A stretch of 64,000 nt of DNA from Glaciecola sp028401415 (GTDB lineage: Bacteria > Pseudomonadota > Gammaproteobacteria > Enterobacterales > Alteromonadaceae). The position numbers and the translations under genes were made by a program. The notes beneath the pieces were generated by a model, which was given only the letters and a program-made list of their open reading frames with translations, searched no databases and was not told where the DNA came from. Shown one piece after another: positions 25,204-34,151 of this stretch. Where the stretch lies: contig NZ_CP171821.2 of the NCBI RefSeq assembly GCF_028401415.2, forward strand, positions 4,650,001-4,714,000. Direction: 5' to 3'. Each line of letters starts with the position of its first letter. The first letter of the stretch is position 1.

Positions 25204-27273
25204 ATGCTAACGACTATCCGATCATCCTTAACTCTTGTAAACAGCGCTTTAATTGTGGCTGCGTCTATTGCTGTGTTGCTATTTTCGATAGTGACGCATG
25301 AAAAACTCTTTACCGAGTCAACGGCGTCTGACTTAAATGGACTGGCGGTGAATATTGCAAATGATCTGATGCTATCGATGACAAGCGATGAGCCAAATCT
25401 TTTTGCGATCAAAACCACACTTCTGAAACTCGACCCTTACCAAAATGTGAAGTACGCTGCTGTGCTCGATACTGAGGGCGCGATTGTGGACAAATACAGA
25501 GGCACTGCACAGACCGTGATTGGCGCTCAGCGCAGTGTCGATGAACAAGTGGTGCTTGATACGTTTAACCGTTCAGCCGACGGCGTCACAATAAATGAGC
25601 AAGAGGTGATTGCAAAAGTGCTCATTGGTGACAAAACGCTCTCTTTTGGATACTTGCTCATTGTAAACGATTTATCTGCACCGATGAATGAAAGTAAATC
25701 AGAGCTTCTTTCAACCGTTGCCCCTTTGATGATCATTGTGATTGCCCTTGGCGGTACTTTGTCAATGTGGCTCAACCAACAGTTTTTATCTCCTTTTAGA
25801 CAGCTCGCAAGCTTCGCTAAGCGCATCAAAAGTACCAATGACTACTCAATCGATGTCAACGTGTCGGGAAAAAAAGAAGTGCAAGACTTAAGCGCCGAAT
25901 TTAGCTCCATGATGCAGACTATCTACACCACCGAAACGAAAAACAAACTGCATGCACAGCGATTAGAAGATCAGCGAGAGCAAATGGAGTATTTGGCGAA
26001 TTACGACGAGCTGACTGGATTGATGAATCGTCAGTGCTTTGTAAAAGAGCTCAAAAAAGATTTAAGTGACGCCAAAATAGCGGGCTCCAATCCAATCCTT
26101 TTCTATGTTGATTTGGATGAGTTTAAAGGGATTAATGATAGTCACGGGCATCATATTGGCGACAAGCTATTAAAGTCAGCTACCTCTCGAATGGAAGCGG
26201 TGCTTAGTAGCAAAGTAAAACTATGCCGCTTTGGCGGAGATGAGTTTTTAATTGAGTTTCCAGAGGGCGGCGACATTGATTTTATTACGCACAACGCAAA
26301 CACCATTATAAATGCCCTTTCTAAAAGCTTTTCCATAGAACAGTGGGAAGTGGAAATCAGTGCAAGCATTGGTGTGTCGTGTGCGAAAGGCTCGGACTAT
26401 GAGCTTGAAAAATTTCTGACAAATTCTGATATGGCTATGTATGCTGCCAAAGCCAGAGGTAAAAATACCTTTGTGATTTTTGACGATTCAATGTCTGAGC
26501 AAAACTTGCGTAACTTACAAATTGCAGGTGCTTTAACAACGGCCCTTAAAAACAAAGACTTTAGTCTGTACTATCAACCAAAGGTCAATAGCCAACATGT
26601 TATCGTAGGCTTTGAAGGCCTTATCCGATGGATTCATGATGATTTGGGGTTCGTGCCGCCGGATGAATTTATTCTCATTGCTGAGAAAACCGGTAAGATC
26701 AATCAAATCACGCATTTTGTGATTGAGCAGGCATGCAAAGATATTGGCGCATTAACCAAACAGTTTGGTGAGAACATTGTACTGTCAGTTAATTTATCGT
26801 CTCACGATTTGCGTCAAGCCAGCTTGTCATCTTTTATCAAAAAGACCTTTATTGCGCACAATGTTTCGCCTCACAATATTGAGTTTGAAGTAACCGAATC
26901 TGCTTATTTGGAAAACTTTGAAGAGGCCAATCGCTTCTTCCATGACATGTCTGAGTTGGGATGTTCAATAGCCTTGGACGACTTTGGTACTGGATATTCT
27001 TCGCTGAGTTACCTCACAAAAATTGATGTAGACACATTGAAGATTGATAAAGAGTTTATCGATAAATTTGGTACCTCTAAAAGAGATACCTTGGTCACTA
27101 AATCGATTATCCAGCTTGCTAAGCAATTAAATTTGAAAATTTGTGCAGAAGGTGTGGAAACCAAGCAACAAGCTAAACTGCTACTTGATGAGGGCTGCGA
27201 CCAACTGCAAGGCTACTATTTCAAAAAGCCAAGCCCTTTGCTCGACCTCATGGACATTGAACAGGCTGTGTAA
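25204..27273 (+). CDS. Membrane-bound GGDEF/EAL cyclic-di-GMP protein
   Basis: A 689-residue protein: TM1 (about 10-28), an extracytoplasmic sensor region (about 30-170), TM2 (about 173-192), HAMP-like linker (about 195-245), GGDEF domain (about 265-430) and EAL domain (about 440-685). The cyclase motif is intact (RFGGDEF) but the RxxD inhibitory site is absent. The EAL motif reads EGL, with the other catalytic segments in place (SVNLSSHDL, EVTESAYLE, DDFGTGYSSL, KIDKEFI, AEGVET). Whether it makes, breaks or does both to c-di-GMP cannot be settled. It converges on the PBP/porin modules. Confidence 0.93.
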   Translation: MLTTIRSSLTLVNSALIVAASIAVLLFSIVTHEKLFTESTASDLNGLAVNIANDLMLSMTSDEPNLFAIKTTLLKLDPYQNVKYAAVLDTEGAIVDKYRGTAQTVIGAQRSVDEQVVLDTFNRSADGVTINEQEVIAKVLIGDKTLSFGYLLIVNDLSAPMNESKSELLSTVAPLMIIVIALGGTLSMWLNQQFLSPFRQLASFAKRIKSTNDYSIDVNVSGKKEVQDLSAEFSSMMQTIYTTETKNKLHAQRLEDQREQMEYLANYDELTGLMNRQCFVKELKKDLSDAKIAGSNPILFYVDLDEFKGINDSHGHHIGDKLLKSATSRMEAVLSSKVKLCRFGGDEFLIEFPEGGDIDFITHNANTIINALSKSFSIEQWEVEISASIGVSCAKGSDYELEKFLTNSDMAMYAAKARGKNTFVIFDDSMSEQNLRNLQIAGALTTALKNKDFSLYYQPKVNSQHVIVGFEGLIRWIHDDLGFVPPDEFILIAEKTGKINQITHFVIEQACKDIGALTKQFGENIVLSVNLSSHDLRQASLSSFIKKTFIAHNVSPHNIEFEVTESAYLENFEEANRFFHDMSELGCSIALDDFGTGYSSLSYLTKIDVDTLKIDKEFIDKFGTSKRDTLVTKSIIQLAKQLNLKICAEGVETKQQAKLLLDEGCDQLQGYYFKKPSPLLDLMDIEQAV

Positions 27274-27297
27274 GGGCTAAAATTTAGTACAGGACAT

Positions 27298-27756
27298 CTA
27301 CAGTCTATTCGCTGAGGCTTTTAATTCATAAACCACTTGCATGCCTTCCGGCACTGGATAGCTCGCTGAAATGTAGGCAATAACGTCTTCATTGCGTTGT
27401 AGATACGCCAATACGTCTGCTTCAGACTGCATCATTTTAGGCGGCTTCATGCGCCCTGAAAATCGCATCTGCGCCCAGTAAGACTGAATTCTCGCTTCGG
27501 TTAAGCCAACTATCATGGTATTAAAAGCGGCTCTGCTGTGGCTTGCATGCGATAATTCCACGGGTTTTAAATCGTAACCTGAGCCTCCGCCCATAAATAA
27601 GTTTACGACTTCTTGTTTGCTCAGTTGGCCAATCGCATGTTCAGAGTTAGTGATGACGCGCAAGCCTTCGAAAGCGCTAACGGATTTAGTAAACGCCATT
27701 GCACACACAAGTGATGCAGCGAGAATGGTGGTTTGAAATAGTGCTTTAGATGTCAT
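27298..27756 (-). CDS. Small periplasmic PBP-like (PstS-type fold) protein, copy 1
   Basis: A 152-residue exported protein with signal peptide ending near VSA (residue 28). The core LSKQEVVNLFMGGGSGY, AAFNTMIVGLTEARIQSYWAQMRFSGR and DVIAYISASYPVP resembles the phosphate-binding-protein-like fold, but only about half the length of a true PstS, so it is a single-lobe form. Its ATG shares one base with the stop of the upstream porin-like gene (TGATG), indicating translational coupling. A close paralogue lies 1.2 kb upstream in the same arrangement. The ligand is not known. Confidence 0.8.
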   Translation of the reverse strand: MTSKALFQTTILAASLVCAMAFTKSVSAFEGLRVITNSEHAIGQLSKQEVVNLFMGGGSGYDLKPVELSHASHSRAAFNTMIVGLTEARIQSYWAQMRFSGRMKPPKMMQSEADVLAYLQRNEDVIAYISASYPVPEGMQVVYELKASANRL

Positions 27757-28943
27757 CAGAATACCCATTCGACAGCGAATTGTAGTAGCTGTCCTGATTG
27801 CTCTTCATTATTACGAGGGACTTGGTCAAAAAAGCCACGCGTGCCCTGTTCACCCTCAATATGGGTAAGTTCAGCTTTTATGGCTAAGTTTGTCCGCATG
27901 TCGTAACGTAAACCCAATGTATATTGATAGCCTTCATCTGGAGGAACTTGACCCAGTACAAAACCATATCCGATGGCTAGCTGGTCAAGCTCTGGGCTTA
28001 GCCCAATGGGAATTTCACTGGGTGCTTGCCCAACGCTAGAAGTCCCGTATGAGACGGTGCCATGAAAGGTAAATGGATATGCATTGATACCCGCGCTCAG
28101 GTAACCGCTTTTTCTAACCGCAATTAAAAATGCGTCTGAGCGAGTAATGGTGTATTCCCCGCGTAAAAAATAATCGATATCTTCATAAGCAAGACCAAGT
28201 TGGCTAATACTTACAGGGTCGTTAATTAATAGGGTGTTTGCAGATTCAATAAAGCCTAATTGAGATAGGGTCTGTGAAAAAGCGCTTAGCTCTGCCTGTT
28301 CAACTTTGGTATCTCCGATGTGGTGAGAAAGTCGCAAAGAGAATTTGTTGCTAGATACGTTAATCAATACACCGGCTATGTTGTCTACGTCAGCATAGAT
28401 GTCTTCTGAAAAGAGCGTGATATTGCCATCAAACTGTCCATAGTAAGCTTCTGCATAAGCGTTGAACCGGGAGTTACTGAAATTATAACGTCCAAGCAGT
28501 CCATCAAATTCAGTAAAAAGATAGTTGGTGTAGACCGAAATTGGAGGCGTTATCCAATGGTATGCAAAACCCACGTCAATGACGTCGCTATATTGAAAAA
28601 ACGGAATACGCTGGCGGCCAAATTTAACTGAAATATATCGACTCGGACGGTAATCCGCGTATAGCCACTGTATGCCAGAGTCTCTAAATTCATTGCTGTG
28701 GTAAATAGCCTGCCCAACAAGCGAAATTGATTGGCTTAAGGCGCAGTCCCCCCGAAGGGCAACTAAACTGTCGTTGTCAAAGCTGATACTGTCATCATAG
28801 CCTCTTAAGCTATTGTCATCTTGTAAATACTGCCCAGCAACGAGACGCGCAAAACCAGAAAATTCAAAATCATCGCTTGCATCAACATCACATGAGAGTA
28901 TCAATGCCAATAGACTTGCACTAACCGATAAGAACTTATTCAA
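27756..28943 (-). CDS. Outer-membrane porin-like beta-barrel, copy 1
   Basis: A 395-residue exported protein (signal peptide residues 1-22) with alternating aromatic/polar strands and a C-terminal phenylalanine (VEWVF), the mark of an outer-membrane barrel inserted by the Bam complex. The N-terminal FEFSGFARLVAGQY and VKFGRQRIPFFQYSDVIDVGFAY are strongly conserved with the second copy. It forms an operon with the PBP-like gene through a one-base overlap. Its general look is that of a porin-like channel (DcaP/alginate-type), with unknown substrate. Confidence 0.82.
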   Translation of the reverse strand: MNKFLSVSASLLALILSCDVDASDDFEFSGFARLVAGQYLQDDNSLRGYDDSISFDNDSLVALRGDCALSQSISLVGQAIYHSNEFRDSGIQWLYADYRPSRYISVKFGRQRIPFFQYSDVIDVGFAYHWITPPISVYTNYLFTEFDGLLGRYNFSNSRFNAYAEAYYGQFDGNITLFSEDIYADVDNIAGVLINVSSNKFSLRLSHHIGDTKVEQAELSAFSQTLSQLGFIESANTLLINDPVSISQLGLAYEDIDYFLRGEYTITRSDAFLIAVRKSGYLSAGINAYPFTFHGTVSYGTSSVGQAPSEIPIGLSPELDQLAIGYGFVLGQVPPDEGYQYTLGLRYDMRTNLAIKAELTHIEGEQGTRGFFDQVPRNNEEQSGQLLQFAVEWVF

Positions 28944-28954
28944 ATTAAACGCTC

Positions 28955-29404
28955 CTAATTCGACAAGTGAATTTCAAAGATGACTTGAACGTTTTCCGGT
29001 AGCTCTGCCGCGCTCGATACATAGGCGATTGTGCCTGAGTTTTGGCGTACATAAGCGAGAACATCTGACTCATCGTCTAACATCATGGGTGGTCTCATGC
29101 GTCCTGAAAAACGCATTTGTGCCCAATATGATTGAATGCGGGCTTCAGTTAAACCCACCACCATAGTATTGAAAATGGCTCTATGCTCATTACCTGGAGG
29201 CAACTCAAGAGGACTCAAATTGAACTGAGAGGCACCACCCATGAAAAGATTGACAATTTCTTGCTTGCTAAGCATTGGCAGCTCTTGATCCGCATGCGCA
29301 ATGACACGCACACCATCGCCGGCATAAGCTTGATTGAAGCATGCAATGAGGCCGATAAAAGAAGTAATAAGAATATAGTGTTTAGTCATAATTAACAGTT
29401 TCAT
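28955..29404 (-). CDS. Small periplasmic PBP-like (PstS-type fold) protein, copy 2
   Basis: Paralogue of the protein encoded 1.2 kb further along: LSKQEIVNLFMGGASQF and TEARIQSYWAQMRFSGRMRP are nearly identical between the two, while the N- and C-terminal ends have diverged. 149 residues with a signal peptide ending near AYA. The ATG overlaps the stop of the porin-like copy 2 by one base (TAATG). It ends 11 bases before the start of porin copy 1, so all four genes probably form one operon. Confidence 0.8.
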   Translation of the reverse strand: MKLLIMTKHYILITSFIGLIACFNQAYAGDGVRVIAHADQELPMLSKQEIVNLFMGGASQFNLSPLELPPGNEHRAIFNTMVVGLTEARIQSYWAQMRFSGRMRPPMMLDDESDVLAYVRQNSGTIAYVSSAAELPENVQVIFEIHLSN

Positions 29405-30588
29405 TAGAACACCCACTCTGCAGCAATTTGAAACAGCTGTCCTGATTGTTGTGTTCGATTGGGCGATGGAATGTCTACAAAGCCACGTGTGCCCTCTGAG
29501 CCTTCAATAAATGAGACTTCTGCTTTTAATGCTAAATTTGTTTTGATGTCATAGCGAACACCAATGGTATATTGATGGCCTTGGTCCGGCGGAATACCAT
29601 CCAAAATGGCGTTGAAGCCTGCCGTGAGTGCATCAATTTGCGGGTTGATACCGAATCTGAGTTCATTAGGTGGATCATCTAAAACAGCTTTACCGTATGC
29701 AGCGGTGACATGATAGGTAAAAGGGTAGTGATTGATGCCAGCGGTAATATAGCTCGCTCGGCGTTTCGATACCAAGAACGCATCAGATGTGATAATCATA
29801 TGTTCTGCTCGGACGAAATAGTCGAGGTCTTCATACGCAAATCCAATTTGTTGAATGCTTGCCTGGTCGTTTATTCTCAAGCTATCGGCCGTTTTAGTGA
29901 ACCCAAATTGTTTCAACACCTGTGCAAAGCCCTCGAGACTTTCTTGTCTGACATCAGCGTCGCCCTGATGATGAGATGCACGAAGTGTTAATTTTCCTTT
30001 TCTTGCTTCAAAAACAACGCCGCCTACATTCGTGACGTCTGCAGAAATGTCTTGCGAAAAAATGTTTATGTTACCTTCGTAGCCGCCATAATACGCTTCG
30101 GCGTATCCGCTAAAGTAACTCGTGCCAAAATTATAGCGTCCGAGTAAACCGTCAAATTCAGTGAATAGAAAATCTGAATACATCGCTACAGGCAAAGTGA
30201 CTTGTGGATACGCAAAACCCACGTCAATTACGTCGCTGTATTGAAAAAATGGAATGCGCTGACGACCAAGTTTTAGGGAGAATGAACGTGACGGTGAGTA
30301 GTCCAAATACAACCACTGAAGGCCAGAGTCTCGCAATTCACTGCTATGCAATAAGCCCTGTGCAACAATGGACAAAGAGTCACTGATTGAATAGTCGCCG
30401 CGAAGGGCAATAAGGCTATCTTCACCGAATTCAAGTTCGTTGGTATAACTGCGAAGTACGCTGTCGTCTTGATCATAATAACCGGCGACTACGCGAGCAA
30501 AACCAGAAAACTCAAAGTCATCACTGAAATCTGCAGATGCGCTGATTGGGATACTTACGCATAATATTAATAATAGTGCACGTATCAA
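29404..30588 (-). CDS. Outer-membrane porin-like beta-barrel, copy 2
   Basis: First gene of the duplicated four-gene operon. 394 residues, signal peptide ending near ASA (residue 19), C-terminal VEWVF. Conserved with copy 1 throughout: FEFSGFARVVAGYYDQDDS, LKLGRQRIPFFQYSDVIDVGFAY, FTEFDGLLGRYNF, QHQYTIG-type strands and TNLALKAE near the end. The two barrels differ most in the loop around residues 190-215, where extracellular loops would lie. The upstream 140 bases are AT-rich and must carry the operon promoter. Confidence 0.82.
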   Translation of the reverse strand: MIRALLLILCVSIPISASADFSDDFEFSGFARVVAGYYDQDDSVLRSYTNELEFGEDSLIALRGDYSISDSLSIVAQGLLHSSELRDSGLQWLYLDYSPSRSFSLKLGRQRIPFFQYSDVIDVGFAYPQVTLPVAMYSDFLFTEFDGLLGRYNFGTSYFSGYAEAYYGGYEGNINIFSQDISADVTNVGGVVFEARKGKLTLRASHHQGDADVRQESLEGFAQVLKQFGFTKTADSLRINDQASIQQIGFAYEDLDYFVRAEHMIITSDAFLVSKRRASYITAGINHYPFTYHVTAAYGKAVLDDPPNELRFGINPQIDALTAGFNAILDGIPPDQGHQYTIGVRYDIKTNLALKAEVSFIEGSEGTRGFVDIPSPNRTQQSGQLFQIAAEWVF

Positions 30589-30731
30589 AGTATGTAATCC
30601 TAATGTGTGTTCAAAAATTCGATCCGTTTTTTGTTATTGTTCGAACGGAATCGCATATACACATCAGATATCGGAATAAACCTAGATTTCTTTATAAGGG
30701 ATAAACAAAAGCAGTGAGATTTGGACATAAA

Positions 30732-30752
30732 AAAGCGCGTAAAACGCGCTTT
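30732..30752 (-). terminator. Intrinsic terminator of the 3-keto-sugar operon
   Basis: Stem AAAGCGCGT / ACGCGCTTT with a three-base loop, followed on the minus strand by six T residues. It lies about 20 bases after the DUF1080 lipoprotein gene. Confidence 0.88.
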
Positions 30753-30770
30753 AAGCTTGAGCAAGTTACT

Positions 30771-31631
30771 TTACAAGCGTTTTAATTTGATGTTTCTAAA
30801 CCATACTGGGTCGCTATGGTCTTGTAGACCAATGAAACCCGACTGGGGTACTTTTGACCAGGTTGGATTCAAGCCGGGGAACTTGCTATCGGCAATCATA
30901 GCTTCCCATTGTGGCGTGTCCATAGAATACTCAACCACCACCTCACCGTTTTGAATATGCTTCACCGAACGGTTTTGAACGTGGATTTCAACCTCGTTCC
31001 ATTGTCCTACGGGTTTGGCATTTTGCGGCACAGCAGGCACTAAATCGTATAGTGATCCTGCCTGTCGATTACCCTCTTTGCCTTTGCTTGCGTCAGGGTG
31101 ACCATCATTATCGAGCACTTGCATTTCTGGCGCTGTTAACCAAATAAAGGGATATTGCGTGTCTTCTTCGCTTTCTTTGCCTAAATAGAAAATCCCTGAG
31201 TTACCATTTTCGGATATCTTCCATTCGAGCTTAAGAATAAAGTTATCAAATTGCTCATCAAAAATAATATCAGCTCGGTCGGTTTCTTGCGCTTGAGTAA
31301 AGTTTGCCTCGCCAATCATATGAAGAGCATCGTCTTGAATAACCCATGTGCTGGGTACGTCAGTGCGATTAAAACCACGCCAGCCTTTGAAGCTTTGACC
31401 GTCAAACAAAAGCTCAAAGCCTTCGGAGCGCTCCTCGTCACTCAATTGATTGACGATGTCATTTGATTGCGCCGCAGGTTCACTGTCACTTGCGGAGTTT
31501 GTTGATGGAGCGTCGGAGCAGCCTGCAAACAACAGAACGAATGATAGACAAAATGACGCGCTAACCATTGAAAGCCTTGCCTTTCTCTTATTCAACAAAT
31601 GAGCCTTGTTCAACAAATGGGCCTTATTCAC
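30771..31631 (-). CDS. DUF1080 lipoprotein (3-keto-glycoside hydrolase type)
   Basis: A 286-residue lipoprotein with lipobox FAGC (Cys38) followed by one DUF1080 (3-keto-disaccharide hydrolase) domain of concanavalin-like fold: GFELLFDGQSFKGWRG, FILKLEWKISENGNSGIFY, and AGSLYDLV. Known members cleave 3-keto-glycosides made by a partner oxidoreductase. The start is GTG with AAGGAG six bases upstream; the first codons contain an 18-bp tandem duplication giving NKAHLLNKAHLL before the hydrophobic stretch. An internal ATG at 31568 gives a shorter signal peptide. Third gene of the operon with the GMC oxidoreductase. Confidence 0.88.
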   Translation of the reverse strand: MNKAHLLNKAHLLNKRKARLSMVSASFCLSFVLLFAGCSDAPSTNSASDSEPAAQSNDIVNQLSDEERSEGFELLFDGQSFKGWRGFNRTDVPSTWVIQDDALHMIGEANFTQAQETDRADIIFDEQFDNFILKLEWKISENGNSGIFYLGKESEEDTQYPFIWLTAPEMQVLDNDGHPDASKGKEGNRQAGSLYDLVPAVPQNAKPVGQWNEVEIHVQNRSVKHIQNGEVVVEYSMDTPQWEAMIADSKFPGLNPTWSKVPQSGFIGLQDHSDPVWFRNIKLKRL

Positions 31632-31642
31632 TCATTTCTCCT

Positions 31643-32278
31643 TTAATTAATTGACCAAACGCGGGTGTTTTCATCAACATCCATTTCTGGCTCCCAGCCT
31701 CCGGGCACGGGCAAATACGCGAGCACTTTTTCTCCCACAAGCTCTGACTCAAAGTAACCCTCTAGCGTCAATACTCTTAAGTTATAGAGAAAGTGGTACA
31801 AATAGTATTGGTCTTCTTGGCCTTCTGGCGCCTCTGTTTTGTCGGCTAGCCAAATCATGGATTGCGCTTCATCTTTTGGAAGCTCATATACAGATTTAAC
31901 GAAGCTTTCTCTTTTTGCGATGCTGGCGTCGCTAAATGGCTGTTTATGTTCATCAGCAAACGCGGCCTCTGCCACTTCGAGTCCACGCAAAAACTTCTTC
32001 CGTTGATTGTCATCCATTAGTTGGCTGTACAAAGCGTCAATAAAATTGACGATGGGTACGTCTTCTGCACCAGGCAAGTCTGCAGATTTTGGAATGATCA
32101 CATGGGTCATTAGCGCGATGGATTTCGCTTGAGCCTTGCTTAAAAATGTGAAGCTCGCTGCGCCATCAGCCGTATTGGCATATGCTGTATTGAGTACTGC
32201 CAGAACGCTGGTTGAAGATAAAACAACGCCTGAACCTAAAGCCAGCGACTTTAGCGCCTGTCTTCGCGTCATATTCAT
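31643..32278 (-). CDS. Gluconate 2-dehydrogenase subunit 3 family protein (Tat-exported)
   Basis: A 211-residue protein with a twin-arginine signal (TRRQALKSLALGSG) ending near YANTADG. The mature part has the subunit-3 pattern LSKAQAKSIALMTHVIIPKSADLPGAEDVPIVNFID and later LYNLRVLTLEGYFES. In known membrane sugar dehydrogenases this small subunit accompanies the GMC flavoprotein and helps its export. Its ATG overlaps the GMC stop by four bases (ATGA). The usual third partner, a multihaem cytochrome c, is not present here. Confidence 0.88.
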   Translation of the reverse strand: MNMTRRQALKSLALGSGVVLSSTSVLAVLNTAYANTADGAASFTFLSKAQAKSIALMTHVIIPKSADLPGAEDVPIVNFIDALYSQLMDDNQRKKFLRGLEVAEAAFADEHKQPFSDASIAKRESFVKSVYELPKDEAQSMIWLADKTEAPEGQEDQYYLYHFLYNLRVLTLEGYFESELVGEKVLAYLPVPGGWEPEMDVDENTRVWSIN

Positions 32279-33957
32279 ATTCTATTCTCCTTAAATGCTT
32301 TAATCGCATAGTCGGCGGCACGCGCGGTGAAGGCCATATAAGTCAAAGAAGGATTTTGGCAAGCAGCGGAGGTCATAAAAGCGCCGTCAGTCACAAACAC
32401 ATTCGGCACTTCGTGAATCGCGTTGTACTCGTTCAACACTGAGGTCTTCGGGTCACGGCCCATGCGAGCCGTGCCCATTTCATGAATACCTAAACCAATT
32501 CCGTACTGATTTTCGAATACCTGAACGTTTTTATAGCCTGCCTTTTCGAGAATCATTTTCGATTGCTGGCGCATGTCTTCACGCATGTTGATTTCGTTTT
32601 CTTTTAGCTCTGCAGAAAAAGTGACCGTTGGAATGCCCCATTGGTCACGCTTATCAAAATCAAGCCGCATGTGGTTGTCGTGATGAGGTAATATTTCCCC
32701 GAATGCCATCATGCCAATGCGCCAAGGCCCTGGGGCAATCAGCTCTTGCTTGAGTGGTTCACCGATACTGAGTTCGCGAATACCTCGGGTCCAGTTTGTG
32801 CGACTTGCGCTGCCTTGGAAACCATAACCGCGAATGAATTTATCTGAGGTGCTTTGTTCGTCCATATTGCTAAATCGCGGGATGTAAAAGCCGGAAGGGC
32901 GGCGGCCTCTATAGTACTTATCGTCAAAACCTTCAATTTCGGCTGACGCGCCAATGCCTAAGTGATGATCCATAATGTTATGACCTAACTCACCTGAGTC
33001 GTTGCCCATGCCGGTGGGGAAGCGTTCTGAGCGGGAGTTAAGCAATATTGCCGTTGAGGCCATTGATGACGCACAGCAAAAAATAATGCGTGCATAAATG
33101 GTAGACTTTTCTTTGGTTTCTGCATCAATCACGTTGACGCCGCTGGCACGCCCTGTTTTCTCGTCATATTCGATAGAGTGCACAATGGCGTTGTTTTGAA
33201 TGGTCAAGTTGCCGGTGCTTAAGGCGGCAGGAAGCGTCGATGATAAGCTGCTAAAATAGGCGCCATAAGGACAACCACGATTACAGCGAGATCTAAACTG
33301 ACACTTCACTCGCCCCTCAAATTGTTTATCTCCCGTAATATGCGCGGTGCGACCGTTGGTCATAAGGTGTGAGGTACCCCAAGACGCCATTTTTGCCTGC
33401 AGGTCTTTCTCAACCACATTTAGCTCCATAGGCGGGAGCAGCTTGCCATCGGGAATTTGTTCAATGCCGATGTTTCGACCCGATACGCCAATAAATTCCT
33501 CAACTTTGTCATACCATGGTTTAATGTCGGCATAGCGCACGGGCCAATCAACCCCTACGCCTTCTTTCCTATTGGCTTCAAAATCTAAATCGCCCATGCG
33601 ATAGCTTTGTCGACCCCAAGCAATGGTGCGCCCGCCAGTCTGATAGCCGCGCATCCAGTCAAAACGCTTTTCTTCGTTATATGGATGCTCAACATCATCA
33701 ACAAACCAATGCGCCATTTCAGGGCGCGTTGTGTATCCGGTTCGAGCTTGTTTAAACTGTCTATCTTTGGTGTCAGGGCGAGGGCGACCTTTAAGATCGT
33801 AATCCCACTTGTCGTCGTTCATGGTGACATAATCTTTCACATGCTCAACTTTGCGACCGCGTTCGAGCACCAGGGTTTTTAAACCCCCTTCACATAATTC
33901 CTTGGCAGCCCATCCACCCGACATACCGCTACCAATTACAATTGCATCGTATTTCAT
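32275..33957 (-). CDS. GMC-family flavoprotein oxidoreductase (sugar 3-dehydrogenase type)
   Basis: FAD-dependent glucose-methanol-choline oxidoreductase, 560 residues. The dinucleotide-binding motif is VIGSGMSGGWAAKEL, and the C-terminal catalytic segment contains GLGIHEMGTARMG and SAACQNPSLTYMAFTARAADYA. Several cysteines (CQFRSRCNRGCPYG) form a pattern typical of the gluconate/fructose/glucoside dehydrogenase clade. ATG 33957 (MKYDAIVIGSG) is preferred over 33984. With the downstream DUF1080 protein it suggests oxidation of glycosides at C3 followed by cleavage; the actual substrate is unknown. Confidence 0.9.
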   Translation of the reverse strand: MKYDAIVIGSGMSGGWAAKELCEGGLKTLVLERGRKVEHVKDYVTMNDDKWDYDLKGRPRPDTKDRQFKQARTGYTTRPEMAHWFVDDVEHPYNEEKRFDWMRGYQTGGRTIAWGRQSYRMGDLDFEANRKEGVGVDWPVRYADIKPWYDKVEEFIGVSGRNIGIEQIPDGKLLPPMELNVVEKDLQAKMASWGTSHLMTNGRTAHITGDKQFEGRVKCQFRSRCNRGCPYGAYFSSLSSTLPAALSTGNLTIQNNAIVHSIEYDEKTGRASGVNVIDAETKEKSTIYARIIFCCASSMASTAILLNSRSERFPTGMGNDSGELGHNIMDHHLGIGASAEIEGFDDKYYRGRRPSGFYIPRFSNMDEQSTSDKFIRGYGFQGSASRTNWTRGIRELSIGEPLKQELIAPGPWRIGMMAFGEILPHHDNHMRLDFDKRDQWGIPTVTFSAELKENEINMREDMRQQSKMILEKAGYKNVQVFENQYGIGLGIHEMGTARMGRDPKTSVLNEYNAIHEVPNVFVTDGAFMTSAACQNPSLTYMAFTARAADYAIKAFKENRI

Positions 33958-34151
33958 TTGAGATTCCGTGTTGTGCGCTATCACCCATTAGCGAAGTAAT
34001 GGCCGAAAAAGGGAATAGCGGCAGACTGTTTACGCTAAATTTACAGTCAGTAAACAAAGCAATAACGAGACTACAATAAAACGGCTTGCAAATAAATTTT
34101 TTAGCTCAACACGGCGCAATTTTTTGAGTGTGGTGGACATCCTTATTTACC

